In this document: positions 16,298-24,400 of the stretch, one piece after another
How positions within the stretch are numbered: the stretch's first letter is position 1
How the letters are laid out: every line of letters begins with the position of its first letter
Assembly: GCA_028865305.1 (NCBI GenBank)
Contig: JAGWKM010000009.1
Coordinates: 1-38,691 of the forward strand
DNA: 38,691 bases
DNA from: Patescibacteria group bacterium
GTDB taxonomy: Bacteria; Patescibacteriota; Minisyncoccia; UBA6257; 2-01-FULL-56-20
Direction of reading: 5' to 3'
Program-made: the position numbers and the translations under genes
Notes under the pieces: generated by a model
The model's database searches: none
Told to the model about the DNA's origin: nothing
The model's input: the letters and a program-made list of their open reading frames with translations, nothing else

Positions 16298-18214
16298 ATG
16301 ACTTTGGATGAAGTGCGCGGGAAATATCTTGAATTTTTCAAGGCGCGGGGGCACGCGATCATTCCTTCGGCGCCGCTCGTTCCCGAGAATGATCCGACGA
16401 CGCTTTTTACGGGCTCGGGCATGCAGCCTTTGGTGCCTTATCTTTTGGGCCAACCGCATCCGGCGGGGAAGCGCGTGGCGGACTCGCAGAAAAGCTTCCG
16501 TGCGGAGGATATTGATGAGGTTGGCGATAATCGCCACACGACCTTTTTCGAGATGCTTGGGAACTGGTCCTTCGGCGATTATTTTAAAGCGGAACAATTG
16601 CCGTGGTTTTTTGAATTTTTGACAAAGGAGATCGGACTTGAGGCGCAAAACCTCTATGTGACCGTTTTTGCGGGCGATCGGGAAACCGGCATTCCGGCTG
16701 ACGAGGAATCGGTTGGGATCTGGAAAAAATTGTTTGCGGACGCGGGTGTTCCGGATGCGCAGTATATCGCACTTGGCTCTGAGGAGAACGGCAGCGCGGT
16801 TGGCATGCAGGGCGGACGTATTTTTTCATATGACGTGAAAAAGAACTGGTGGAGCCGCGCGGGTGTGCCGGCAAACATGCCGGCGGGGGAGCCGGGCGGT
16901 CCGGATTCGGAAGTGTTCTACGATTTCGGAACTCCTCATGATGAAAAATTCGGCAAAGAATGCCATCCGAACTGCGATTGCGGCCGGTTTTTGGAAATCG
17001 GCAATTCGGTATTCATGGAATATAAGAAAAATGAAGATGGCACGTTCTCAAAGTTGGTGCAACGCAATGTCGATTTCGGCGGTGGATTGGAGCGGATTGC
17101 GATGGCAGCAAACGGCGTTCCCGATATGTTCCTTGTAAACCATAAGGCGATCCTCGATCAAGTTGAAAAAGCGAGCGGAAAAAAATATCAAGGAGAGGAC
17201 CAGTATGCTTTCCGCGTCATCGCCGATCACATTAAAGCCGCAGTGTTCCTTTTAGGCGATGGCGTGCGTCCTGCCAATAAAGAGCGCGGCTATGTCTTGC
17301 GCCGTTTGATCCGCAAGGCCGTGTTTGAAGGGCATCGATTGGGCATGGATTCAGTGAAGTGGATGATCTCGGCTGGCGGGTCGACCATTACGTCGTATGC
17401 AGACCAGTATCAAAATCTCATCGAGCACAAATCGGAGATCGTGGCTGCACTCGAGGCGGAAGCGGCCAAATTCTTGGCGACGCTTGAAGGCGGTATGGAT
17501 ATTTTGCAGGAATTGATCCAGGCGCGGATGCATTCGCCCGTGCATGAAAAAACGATAACCGGTGAGGATGCGTTTGTGCTGTTTACAACCTATGGTTTTC
17601 CGCTCGAACTCACCCTTGAAAAGGCGAGGGAGGTTGGTTTTACGGTGGATGTAAAGACATTCCGTGAACTTTTTGAAAAACACCAGGAACTATCCCGCAC
17701 TGCTTCTGCCGGCACCTTCAAGGGTGGTCTGGCGGACCATTCGGAAAAGACGACGCGGCTGCACACGGCGCACCATCTGCTTTTGAAGGCGCTCCAGATC
17801 GTGCTCGGGCCGCAGGTGAAGCAGCGCGGTTCGAATATCACGAGCGAGCGGTTGCGGATGGATTTCAATTATGATGGCAAAATGACCGATGAGCAAAAAA
17901 AAGAAGTCGAACGGATCGTAAATGAAAAAATTGCCGAAGACCTGCCGGTCGTCCGGAGCGAAATGCCGCGCGAGGAAGCGGAGAAGCTTGGTGCCGAGCA
18001 TGAATTTGGCCAAAAGTATCCGGAACGTGTTTCGGTCTATTCCATCGGGCCGGAAGCGGCAGTGCCGGAACATCCGCAGTTTGATAAGGCGTTCTCGATC
18101 GAATTTTGCGGTGGTCCGCACGTGCGGCATACCGGCGAGATTGGTCATTTCAAACTGATGAAAGAGGAAGCTGTCGGAGCAGGAATACGTCGGGTTCGGG
18201 GAGTGGTTGAATAA
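16298..18214 (+). CDS. alaS: Alanyl-tRNA synthetase, short form without C-Ala domain
   Basis: 638 residues against about 875 in E. coli. Class II motifs are present: motif 2 region (RHTTFFEMLGNWSFGDYF), motif 3 (GGGLERIAM), then the tRNA-recognition helices and the editing domain with HxxxH (His489, His493) and CxxxH (Cys604, His608) zinc ligands. It ends right after the editing domain (…GIRRVRGVVE), so the C-terminal C-Ala/oligomerisation domain is absent. There is no sign of frameshift or truncation: the stop is followed by a promoter. A CHPNCDCGRF segment near residue 228 is an unusual Cys-rich patch. Short AlaRS forms are known in reduced genomes, so it is probably functional. Confidence 0.95.
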   Translation: MTLDEVRGKYLEFFKARGHAIIPSAPLVPENDPTTLFTGSGMQPLVPYLLGQPHPAGKRVADSQKSFRAEDIDEVGDNRHTTFFEMLGNWSFGDYFKAEQLPWFFEFLTKEIGLEAQNLYVTVFAGDRETGIPADEESVGIWKKLFADAGVPDAQYIALGSEENGSAVGMQGGRIFSYDVKKNWWSRAGVPANMPAGEPGGPDSEVFYDFGTPHDEKFGKECHPNCDCGRFLEIGNSVFMEYKKNEDGTFSKLVQRNVDFGGGLERIAMAANGVPDMFLVNHKAILDQVEKASGKKYQGEDQYAFRVIADHIKAAVFLLGDGVRPANKERGYVLRRLIRKAVFEGHRLGMDSVKWMISAGGSTITSYADQYQNLIEHKSEIVAALEAEAAKFLATLEGGMDILQELIQARMHSPVHEKTITGEDAFVLFTTYGFPLELTLEKAREVGFTVDVKTFRELFEKHQELSRTASAGTFKGGLADHSEKTTRLHTAHHLLLKALQIVLGPQVKQRGSNITSERLRMDFNYDGKMTDEQKKEVERIVNEKIAEDLPVVRSEMPREEAEKLGAEHEFGQKYPERVSVYSIGPEAAVPEHPQFDKAFSIEFCGGPHVRHTGEIGHFKLMKEEAVGAGIRRVRGVVE

Positions 18215-18219
18215 TGTGT

Positions 18220-18248
18220 TTGCAAAAAGTGTCTGCTTTGCCTAAACT
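18220..18248 (+). promoter_or_regulatory. Promoter TTGCAA-N17-TAAACT
   Basis: -35 at 18220-18225 and -10 at 18243-18248, leaving a leader of about 40 nt with GAGGAAAAG before ATG 18295. Confidence 0.55.
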
Positions 18249-18294
18249 CAAAGCGCGTATTTAGCACATTAAATTTTAGAAATGAGGAAAAGTT

Positions 18295-18588
18295 ATGGCA
18301 GAACTTCGAAGAGGGCCGGTAATGAGTTTTAGCCCTGATCCTGACGGTTTGCATTTCCGCGACAAGGGTGCTGCCGGATTTATTGAATTGAAATTTTGGG
18401 ATGTATCAAGGCAGCAGATCGGCCGCGTGCGGATCAGCGCCAGCATCTCGATTCCGGGTCGACCGGATTCCGGATTTATCCATTTTCATCCCAATCGAGC
18501 CGAACTTGATGAAATAATCTCGCACCTTCAGCGAATTCGCGGTGACATGCCGGAGGGCGAACCTTGTGGTGACGGATTGTATTCCTGA
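18295..18588 (+). CDS. Small hypothetical protein
   Basis: 97 residues, predicted beta-rich (FIELKFWDVSRQQIGRVRIS, ASISIPGRPDSGFIHFHPN) with a short C-terminal helix. No membrane segment or known motif. It has its own promoter, a GAGG ribosome site and a terminator, so it is a well-defined single-gene unit. No function can be assigned. Confidence 0.7.
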   Translation: MAELRRGPVMSFSPDPDGLHFRDKGAAGFIELKFWDVSRQQIGRVRISASISIPGRPDSGFIHFHPNRAELDEIISHLQRIRGDMPEGEPCGDGLYS

Positions 18589-18598
18589 TCGCATTTTT

Positions 18599-18624
18599 AG
18601 CCTGCCTCGTGCGGGCTTTTTTTG
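18599..18624 (+). terminator. Rho-independent terminator
   Basis: A 7-bp stem with one G-T (18599-18605 with 18611-18617), CTCGT loop and a T-rich tract through 18624. Confidence 0.88.
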
Positions 18625-18666
18625 TTTGGATTCCGGGTCAAGCTCCGGGATGACGGTATGAAATCA

Positions 18667-18675
18667 TGATAGAAT
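18667..18675 (+). promoter_or_regulatory. Extended -10 promoter (TGATAGAAT)
   Basis: TG-N-TAGAAT ends 7 nt before ATG 18683; no -35 match. Predicts a leaderless mRNA. Confidence 0.5.
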
Positions 18676-18682
18676 AAGATAT

Positions 18683-19912
18683 ATGAAGCTGGATTTTTTG
18701 AAGCCGAAGGAGAGATTTCTGATCCTGGAGGTTCTTCCCGGCCATGCGAATGCCTTGTTCCTCAGCGTGGATGAGGACCGGAACGTGGTGTTTGAAAACT
18801 TGAAAGAGGGCATTGATTTGAAAAAATTCCTGAAATCGCCGGTGCGGCGGATTTCACAGAAGACCTGGGAGGGCAAGCATCTGTTCGATGCGCGCCGGCG
18901 GGTAATCGTGATCGCCGATGCGGGGATCGCGACGACGATTCCGGTGCCGGTCGCGATCGAGCGGGCCGAGCAATTGAAAAAGGAGAAGATCACGGTGCTT
19001 GAACTCGAAAACCTGGTCGCGCAGGAGATGAAAAAAATTTTCGCGGGCTGCCGGAGTGAAGCGGCAAGACGGCTGGGTATCGATCCGTTGCATGCGGTGC
19101 TCGTCGGGTCGAAAATAGAAGAGGAGCGCGTGGACGGCAAGGGGGTGGCCGATGCGGTCGGCAGGATCGGTTCCAAGATTTCTTTTGCGCTGGAGCTTAC
19201 CTTTACCGGCCGCGAAATGTTCGAGGACCTGAAGCAATTTTTCAGTTCGCCGGAGGGCTTTTTCTTTGCCGAATCGCCCCAGACGCATTTGCGGTTTTTG
19301 GAGGGAGCGCGGGAGTTGCCGCTGAATCTGTTGGCAGAGCGCCGGGGGCCGAAGGCGGAAAACGGGGAACGGAATCTTTCTTTGTTTATTCTCCAGGCGC
19401 CGGGCCCGAAGAGCGGCCTGGGTTCGCATCCCGTACTTTACCGGGAAACCTTCAATTGGGGTTTTGATTCCCTGTTCAGGGATATCGAGACGGCTTTTTG
19501 CGTGAGCCGCGCGGTTGCCGAGGAACTTTATATTTCCTATGCCAAAGGAAAGATGTCCGAGAATGCGCTTAAATATTTCAAGAAAACCATCGAACCAGCT
19601 GTAGAACGGTTGCTGAAAGAAGTTGAACGGTCGAAAATTTCCGGCCATGTTTACGTTGACGCCCCTTTTGCACCGCCTTTTCCGGCGCCGTACAGACATC
19701 AGGGAGCCGTTTTCAGCTCGGCGCCCGTCGAGGAGCTTTTGAAAAAATTCGACTTTGCGGCCGATGCGGCGGCGGTGAAACCGCATGGCCGGGCAATTTT
19801 ACCGGAGCAGGTTTCGCGGTATTTAGCTCCTTTTTTCGAAGCGTATTTTGATCGCAGCCGGTCAGAGATCAATCAGCGGTTAAGGAAAAAACTGCATTGG
19901 TTGGCGGAATGA
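18683..19912 (+). CDS. Divergent actin-like (FtsA/PilM-type) protein, tentative
   Basis: 409 residues, no signal peptide or membrane segment. The N-terminus (FLILEVLPGHANALFLSVDEDRNVVFENL) resembles the first beta-hairpin of actin-like ATPases, and residues about 88-125 (ITVLELENLVAQEMKKIF) resemble the SHS2/1C insertion of FtsA and PilM. The canonical phosphate-binding glycines are not obvious, so nucleotide binding is uncertain. It is followed 18 nt later by a baseplate-J-like gene that has its own extended -10. This neighbour pairing suggests a cytoplasmic partner of an envelope-spanning protein. Fold assignment is an inference. Confidence 0.5.
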   Translation: MKLDFLKPKERFLILEVLPGHANALFLSVDEDRNVVFENLKEGIDLKKFLKSPVRRISQKTWEGKHLFDARRRVIVIADAGIATTIPVPVAIERAEQLKKEKITVLELENLVAQEMKKIFAGCRSEAARRLGIDPLHAVLVGSKIEEERVDGKGVADAVGRIGSKISFALELTFTGREMFEDLKQFFSSPEGFFFAESPQTHLRFLEGARELPLNLLAERRGPKAENGERNLSLFILQAPGPKSGLGSHPVLYRETFNWGFDSLFRDIETAFCVSRAVAEELYISYAKGKMSENALKYFKKTIEPAVERLLKEVERSKISGHVYVDAPFAPPFPAPYRHQGAVFSSAPVEELLKKFDFAADAAAVKPHGRAILPEQVSRYLAPFFEAYFDRSRSEINQRLRKKLHWLAE

Positions 19913-19914
19913 TA

Positions 19915-19923
19915 TGCTATAAT
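19915..19923 (+). promoter_or_regulatory. Extended -10 promoter (TGCTATAAT)
   Basis: TG-N-TATAAT with the -10 at 19918-19923, 7 nt before ATG 19931; overlaps the region just after the stop of the preceding gene. Confidence 0.55.
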
Positions 19924-19930
19924 TTTGAAT

Positions 19931-21625
19931 ATGAAGAAACTTACCGCAAAGAAGGACGAAGGCCTTGCCGATCTCATAGACCGCGTTTTGGATGAACCGG
20001 AAAAAGAGATTTTGCTTTCGGTGCCGAAAGGCTCTCCGCTCGGCAAATCAGCGCGGAATTTTAATATCCTAAAGAATGAGGCGGAGCTCGGCGGCAAGAA
20101 AATAATGGTGGAATCTTCGGACGAGGGGATCGAGGCGCTTGCGCGGGAAGCCGGTTTGGCTGCGGAACCGGTCCATGGGCGTCCGGTCGGCATGTCAGAT
20201 ATCATTCCCGCGTCGGGGCGGGAACCGAAACCGCGGGCTGCCGGTAAAAAAATTTCCGAGCCGAAGGTTTTGAAGTTGAACGTGACCTCATCCGAAGAAA
20301 CCGAGGTGGAAGTCGAAGAAGAGGAAGTGAAACCGGATCCGAAACCGTCAACTGCAGTCGAACGGGATCTGGAAGAAGAAACCGAAGACGAGGAGCGTTC
20401 ATTTTTCCGGACCGCCGAACGGTTTTTCACGCCGCGGAAAATGGAAGATATCGAGGATGAACCGGAAAGCGGTTCGGGCAGGCGGGGCGGAAAGCGCTGG
20501 GCGATCGTTATCGGGGTGGTCGTTGTTGTTGCCGTGGCTATTTACGGCTTTACGGTTCTCTTTGGCCATGCGGACATAGTCATTAATTTTAAGAAAACCC
20601 CTTGGCAATATCAGGGCAATTTTACCGCTGATAAGGCGGCCACGGCCATCAGCGCATCCTCGGGCATAATTCCGGCCCAGATATTCAGCATTCCGAAAAA
20701 TGCTACGCAGCTTTTCCCCGCTTCAGCGAAGCAAACCGTTTCCCTGAAGGCGCAGGGGACGTTGACCATTTATAATGCCTATAGCGCCGCGCCGCAGGAA
20801 TTGATTGCGACCACTCGGTTTGTGACGCCGGACGGGAAGGTTTTCCGCTTGGTACAGGGCGTTACGGTGCCGGGTGCCGTGGCGTCGAATGGCCAAATCA
20901 CGCCTTCTTCGATCACGGCCGCGGTGGTGGCCGATAAGTCCGGACCGGATTATAACGTCGGCCCGGTAAGCAAGTTATCGATTCCGGGGTTCCAGGGTAC
21001 GGCGAAGTATGATGGTTTTTACGGTGCGCTGCCGAATGGGACGAATGGCGGTTTTGTCGGCCAAAAGGCGGTGCCGACTGCGGCGGATATCGCGGCCGCC
21101 AAGACCAAAATGACTTCGGTCTTGCAATCGTCCCTGCAAACCGGACTTGCAAATGCCTATCCGAGTAATTTCAAGATCCTTGATGGCGCGACGAATGTCG
21201 CCGTTACGAAGCTTTCGGTGAATACTTCCACGGACCAGAACGGCAATTTCAGCGTTTTTGGCGAGGCAACCATGCAGGCCGTCGGTTTTGACCAGGTGGC
21301 ATTCGAAGCGTATTTGCTCTCACTCGCGCAAGCAACCGAGTCGAGTTCAACATGGGCTGCGGGTTCGCCTGTATTGAATTACAGCAATATTAAAGCCGAT
21401 TTCAAGAACGGCAGGATTTCGTTCTCGGTTTCCGCACAGGGATCGCTCGAACCGGCTTTTTCGCCGGATGATTTCAAGGCGAGCATTGAAGGCATGAATG
21501 TGAACGGGGCCCGGACGGCGATAGCTGCCTTGCCGCAATTACAGGATGGTACGATATCGGTTTGGCCGGCATGGCTGTGGAGCATTCCGGGGAATTCGGG
21601 GAAAATCAATATTACTTCGAATTAA
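19931..21625 (+). CDS. Membrane protein with baseplate-J-like domain
   Basis: 564 residues. The N-terminal cytoplasmic domain (about 8-75: EILLSVPKGSPLGKSARNF, NILKNEAELGGKKIMVESSD) is the module often found at the start of baseplate-J-type proteins. A very acidic linker (about 115-185, runs of Glu) precedes a single membrane segment (about 192-212) and a large extracellular beta-rich part with the baseplate-J-like core (RFVTPDGKVFRLVQGVTVPG, then GPDYNVGPVSKLSIPGFQG). Similar proteins are widespread in CPR genomes; their role is unknown. ATG 19931 is chosen over TTG 19925 from promoter spacing. Paired with the actin-like gene before it. Confidence 0.72.
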   Translation: MKKLTAKKDEGLADLIDRVLDEPEKEILLSVPKGSPLGKSARNFNILKNEAELGGKKIMVESSDEGIEALAREAGLAAEPVHGRPVGMSDIIPASGREPKPRAAGKKISEPKVLKLNVTSSEETEVEVEEEEVKPDPKPSTAVERDLEEETEDEERSFFRTAERFFTPRKMEDIEDEPESGSGRRGGKRWAIVIGVVVVVAVAIYGFTVLFGHADIVINFKKTPWQYQGNFTADKAATAISASSGIIPAQIFSIPKNATQLFPASAKQTVSLKAQGTLTIYNAYSAAPQELIATTRFVTPDGKVFRLVQGVTVPGAVASNGQITPSSITAAVVADKSGPDYNVGPVSKLSIPGFQGTAKYDGFYGALPNGTNGGFVGQKAVPTAADIAAAKTKMTSVLQSSLQTGLANAYPSNFKILDGATNVAVTKLSVNTSTDQNGNFSVFGEATMQAVGFDQVAFEAYLLSLAQATESSSTWAAGSPVLNYSNIKADFKNGRISFSVSAQGSLEPAFSPDDFKASIEGMNVNGARTAIAALPQLQDGTISVWPAWLWSIPGNSGKINITSN

Positions 21626-21627
21626 GC

Positions 21628-21697
21628 AAACAAAACGGCCGGCGCGTCTGGGAGCAGGTTGTGTTGACTGCTTCCAAACGCGCCGGCCGTTTTGTTT
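21628..21697. terminator. Large bidirectional terminator
   Basis: A perfect 20-bp inverted repeat (21628-21647 with 21678-21697; arms start AAACAAAACGGCCGG). A/T-rich outer ends give T tracts in both directions. It sits between the convergent baseplate-J-like and 3D-domain genes. Confidence 0.92.
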
Positions 21698-21703
21698 ATT
21701 TCT

Positions 21704-22147
21704 TTACTTTTCCGCTATCACGGGCGAACTGGTGCCGAGTACCACGACGTTCGCATAATTCACACCAAAGAATAATGCTTTCGCCTTGCTCGTCATCCAG
21801 ATATCGATCGTATGCTTGAACCGTTTGGCCATCCGATCCTCGACGGTGAATATTTTATTCCCGAAAATCGCGGGAATCATGATCTTCGTGCCGAAGGGCA
21901 GGAAGTTTGATGCCACGACGCCGTCATAGACATGCGTCCCGTTCGCGGTATAAAACGGGTTGTAATCCGTTTCGTCCGGTGAACTCGAATAAGCAGTCAG
22001 GCGAAGATACAGGGTTTTTGCCGTATGGTTGGCAGGCGCGAGGGTGGTGACCACCGGATCGGCTCCTGCCCGGGCGATGAAAACCGGGATGGCATAGGCC
22101 GTAAAAAGAGCGATAACTGCGAAAACTATGCTAAAGATTCGTTTCAT
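21704..22147 (-). CDS. Secreted 3D-domain protein
   Basis: 147 residues. A signal peptide or anchor (MKRIFSIVFAVIALFTAYAI, to about residue 28) precedes a 3D domain (about 48-135): LTAYSSSPDETD, VVASNFLPFGTKIMIP, VEDRM (Asp104) and DIWM (Asp115). This double-psi barrel resembles the catalytic part of MltA-type lytic transglycosylases, and such proteins usually remodel peptidoglycan. ATG 22147 is chosen because it opens the signal peptide; the frame extends 24 codons upstream, but that stretch lies within the structured leader. The long leader with its own consensus promoter implies post-transcriptional control. Confidence 0.85.
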   Translation of the reverse strand: MKRIFSIVFAVIALFTAYAIPVFIARAGADPVVTTLAPANHTAKTLYLRLTAYSSSPDETDYNPFYTANGTHVYDGVVASNFLPFGTKIMIPAIFGNKIFTVEDRMAKRFKHTIDIWMTSKAKALFFGVNYANVVVLGTSSPVIAEK

Positions 22148-22287
22148 GGGTAGCCTGGCACAGCGGGCGTATGGGCGGAAACAGGAAGGAGGTTTGACCG
22201 GCTTCTCCGTTTCCCGCACGCTGGCAGGCAGTTGCTTTCAACAAAAAACGCCCTCTCGGGCAATTTATAATTTCTATTTTCGACTAC
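22148..22287 (-). promoter_or_regulatory. About 140-nt structured 5' leader of the 3D-domain gene
   Basis: From the promoter start near 22287 to the ATG. It holds a short GCCC-GAGA-GGGC hairpin followed by TTTTTT (attenuator-like, about 22246-22263), a GUUG/CAAC mini-hairpin, then a 77-nt long hairpin (22229-22153) with nested pairings GCCUG/CAGGC, CAGCG/CGCUG, GGAAAC/GUUUCC and GGAG/CUCC. The hairpin ends 5 nt before the start codon, so it could control ribosome access. No known riboswitch class matched convincingly. Confidence 0.55.
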
Positions 22288-22293
22288 ACGGAT

Positions 22294-22322
22294 AGTATAG
22301 CCGAGGGTGCCCGGAAAGTCAA
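22294..22322 (-). promoter_or_regulatory. Promoter TTGACT-N17-TATACT
   Basis: Minus strand: -35 at 22322-22317 and -10 at 22299-22294, near consensus. It drives the 3D-domain gene with a long leader. Confidence 0.75.
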
Positions 22323-22412
22323 ATAATATTGTGCGACAGGTAATTTAGCCATTAAAATGCTTGGAATTTTGAAACGTTTTTCTATTTGGCTCGTTTAAAT
22401 TAATATAAGCTT

Positions 22413-23606
22413 ATGCGCCGCTCTTTTTTTGCCATTTTCGCCTTTTTTGCCATTTGCCTTTTGTCTTTTTCGCCTTTTATTTTCCATTCTTCGGCTTCGG
22501 CGGTTGCCGCCACTCTCAAACCTAAATTCTATTACGGCGCTTGGCTTCCATTTTGGCAAGCGCAAAACGGTGCCGCGGATGTGGCTGTCAATCTTAATAA
22601 ATTGCAGGAAGTAAGCCCGTTTTCATACGAAATCAGCCCATCAGGGCAGCTTATTGATGACCTTAATATCGGGAATGGCAGCTGGGATGGCTGGTTTTCG
22701 GCTGCACGCGCAGCCGGGGTGAAGATTATTCCGACGATTGCCTGGTTCAACGGTTCGGCAATGCTGAACCTGATGCAGAATACGAAAAAGCGCATTGCGC
22801 ATGAGAATATGATCGCCGCGCTTGCGAAATCGGAGAATTTTGACGGTATTGATATCGATTACGAAAGTAAGCCGGCCGCTATCAGGCCGTATTTTTCGAC
22901 TTTCATTTATGGGCTTGCGATTCGCCTTCATGCGATGCATAAGACCCTGACCTGCACCGTGGAATCGCGCACCCCGCCGTCGGATGGTACGGTAATTACG
23001 CCGGACGAGCGCGCCAACAATTATACGGTCATGAACCAATATTGCGACGAAGTGCGGGTGATGGCGTATGACCAGGGATTGGTTTACCGGAAACTTGATA
23101 ATGCGATGGGGTCGAGCACGCTTTACGCGCCGGTCGCGGATCCGCAATGGGTGAATGTGGTGCTTGAACAGACGCTCAAGTACATCAAACCCGGCAAAAT
23201 CATGCTCGGCATTCCGACCTATGGCTACGAGTGGCAGGTGACTTGGAATAACGGTGAAACGACATACCAACGGGTGCGGAGCTTCACGTATACCCAAGCG
23301 ATGGACCGGGCGGACGAAGTTGGCATTGCGCCGGTCAGGACGGCATCGGGCGAGTTGAGTTTGACCTTTAATTCAACGACGGTCGTCGGCCCGAATCCGG
23401 GGCTTACCTGGACGGTTTCTTCAACTTTGCCTTTGGCGCTTACGGACCCTCCGGCGAATGCTTCGAATACTTTTTATATCACCTTCAGCGACGCGCAATC
23501 GATGGCGGACAAGATCAGCCTGGCGAAGAAGCTCAAGCTGCGGGGCGTGATGTTCTTTAAGGCGGACGGCATGATGGATCCGGCGATTTGGGATCAAATA
23601 CAATAA
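22413..23606 (+). CDS. Secreted GH18-family glycosidase
   Basis: 397 residues. A hydrophobic signal peptide (1-30) leads into a GH18 TIM barrel: FYYGAWLPFW on the first strand, the catalytic motif DGIDIDYE (144-151, Glu151 the expected acid), VMAYDQ on the sixth strand, GIPTYGYEW, and the closing strand LRGVMFFKADG. GH18 enzymes of the YaaH/CfcC type act on peptidoglycan or chitin-like glycans. The DxxDxDxE residues are intact. A TAATAT -10-like box lies 6 nt before the ATG. Together with the 3D-domain, M23 and PBP2 genes it adds to a set of envelope-remodelling functions. Confidence 0.9.
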   Translation: MRRSFFAIFAFFAICLLSFSPFIFHSSASAVAATLKPKFYYGAWLPFWQAQNGAADVAVNLNKLQEVSPFSYEISPSGQLIDDLNIGNGSWDGWFSAARAAGVKIIPTIAWFNGSAMLNLMQNTKKRIAHENMIAALAKSENFDGIDIDYESKPAAIRPYFSTFIYGLAIRLHAMHKTLTCTVESRTPPSDGTVITPDERANNYTVMNQYCDEVRVMAYDQGLVYRKLDNAMGSSTLYAPVADPQWVNVVLEQTLKYIKPGKIMLGIPTYGYEWQVTWNNGETTYQRVRSFTYTQAMDRADEVGIAPVRTASGELSLTFNSTTVVGPNPGLTWTVSSTLPLALTDPPANASNTFYITFSDAQSMADKISLAKKLKLRGVMFFKADGMMDPAIWDQIQ

Positions 23607-23629
23607 AAATACTTGCGCAAGCGGCGCAA
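23606..23629 (-). terminator. Terminator for the ABC ATPase gene
   Basis: Minus strand: TTGCGC-5 nt-GCGCAA (23629-23613) followed by a T-rich run overlapping the end of the GH18 gene. Confidence 0.6.
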
Positions 23630-23640
23630 TCCGGGCCTGC

Positions 23641-24363
23641 CTATTTGAAAAATTCGCGGCGGACCTGAAGCACTTCGTGCGCGAAAGCGGCTTCGTTTTC
23701 GCGCCTCGGGCGGGGAAGGTTTATTTTGAATTCTTTTTCAATGGTGTAGTTCTTGATCAAGAGAATGCGGTCCGCCAGGGAAACGGCTTCTTCGATCAGG
23801 TGTGAAACCATAACGATGGTCTTTTTGGTTTCTTGCCAGATGCGGATAAGGTCTTGATGGAGCTCTTCGGTGGTCTTGGGATCGAGTGCGGAGAACGGTT
23901 CATCGAGGAGCAGGACGGTCGGATTTACGGCGAGCGCCCGCGCGATGCCGACCCGCTGCCGTTCGCCGCCGGAAAGGTCCCGCGGGAATTTCCGCTCGGA
24001 TCCCTTGAGCCCGACCATATCGATAAACGGCCGGACGATGGCGCCACGGTCCGGCGTTTGGTGTCCGCCGGGCGCCGGATGCCGGGCCGCGAGCCCGAGC
24101 TCCGCATTTTTTTCGACATCGAGCCACGGCAGCAGCGCTCCCGATTGGAACACCATGGAGATATTCTCCGGCTTCGTGACGTTGCCGCTCGTCTCTTTTT
24201 CGAGTCCCGCGATGATTTTCAGGATGGTTGACTTGCCGCCGCCGGACGGCCCGATGATGCAGCAGAATTCTCCTTCGGCGATTTCGAAGCTTGCGTCCTT
24301 CAGGGCGATGTCTTTGCCGTTTTCGAAGGATTTGGAGACATTTTTGAACTGGATGATGGGCAT
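23641..24363 (-). CDS. ABC transporter ATP-binding protein (NitT/TauT type)
   Basis: 240 residues. Walker A GPSGGGKST (38-46), Q-loop VFQSGALLPW, ABC signature LSGGERQRVGIARAL, Walker B VLLLDEPFSALD and the switch His in VSHLIEEA. The layout is that of SsuB/TauB/NrtD-type import ATPases. ATG 24363 gives the standard MPIIQFKNVSKSF start; an upstream in-frame ATG lies in a repeat tract. It is downstream of the permease gene on the same strand and likely forms the importer with it. No substrate-binding protein gene is present. A Gly/Pro/His-rich insert (RHPAPGGHQTPDRG, about 95-108) is unusual. Confidence 0.93.
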   Translation of the reverse strand: MPIIQFKNVSKSFENGKDIALKDASFEIAEGEFCCIIGPSGGGKSTILKIIAGLEKETSGNVTKPENISMVFQSGALLPWLDVEKNAELGLAARHPAPGGHQTPDRGAIVRPFIDMVGLKGSERKFPRDLSGGERQRVGIARALAVNPTVLLLDEPFSALDPKTTEELHQDLIRIWQETKKTIVMVSHLIEEAVSLADRILLIKNYTIEKEFKINLPRPRRENEAAFAHEVLQVRREFFK

Positions 24364-24400
24364 GGAGTTATAATGACGCAATGTTGCAATGACGCAATGA

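Noticed and set aside
16298-18214. alaS as a truncated pseudogene
   Set aside because: All catalytic and editing motifs are intact and the stop is followed directly by the next promoter, so a natural short form is more likely.
18854-19786. 310-codon minus-strand frame over the actin-like gene
   Set aside because: Antisense shadow with Arg-rich composition and no domain.
22148-22287. c-di-AMP (ydaO-type) or c-di-GMP riboswitch
   Set aside because: A GGGAAACGG-like string is suggestive, but the conserved cores and pseudo-symmetric helices of these classes are not present; the sequence folds into one long nested hairpin.
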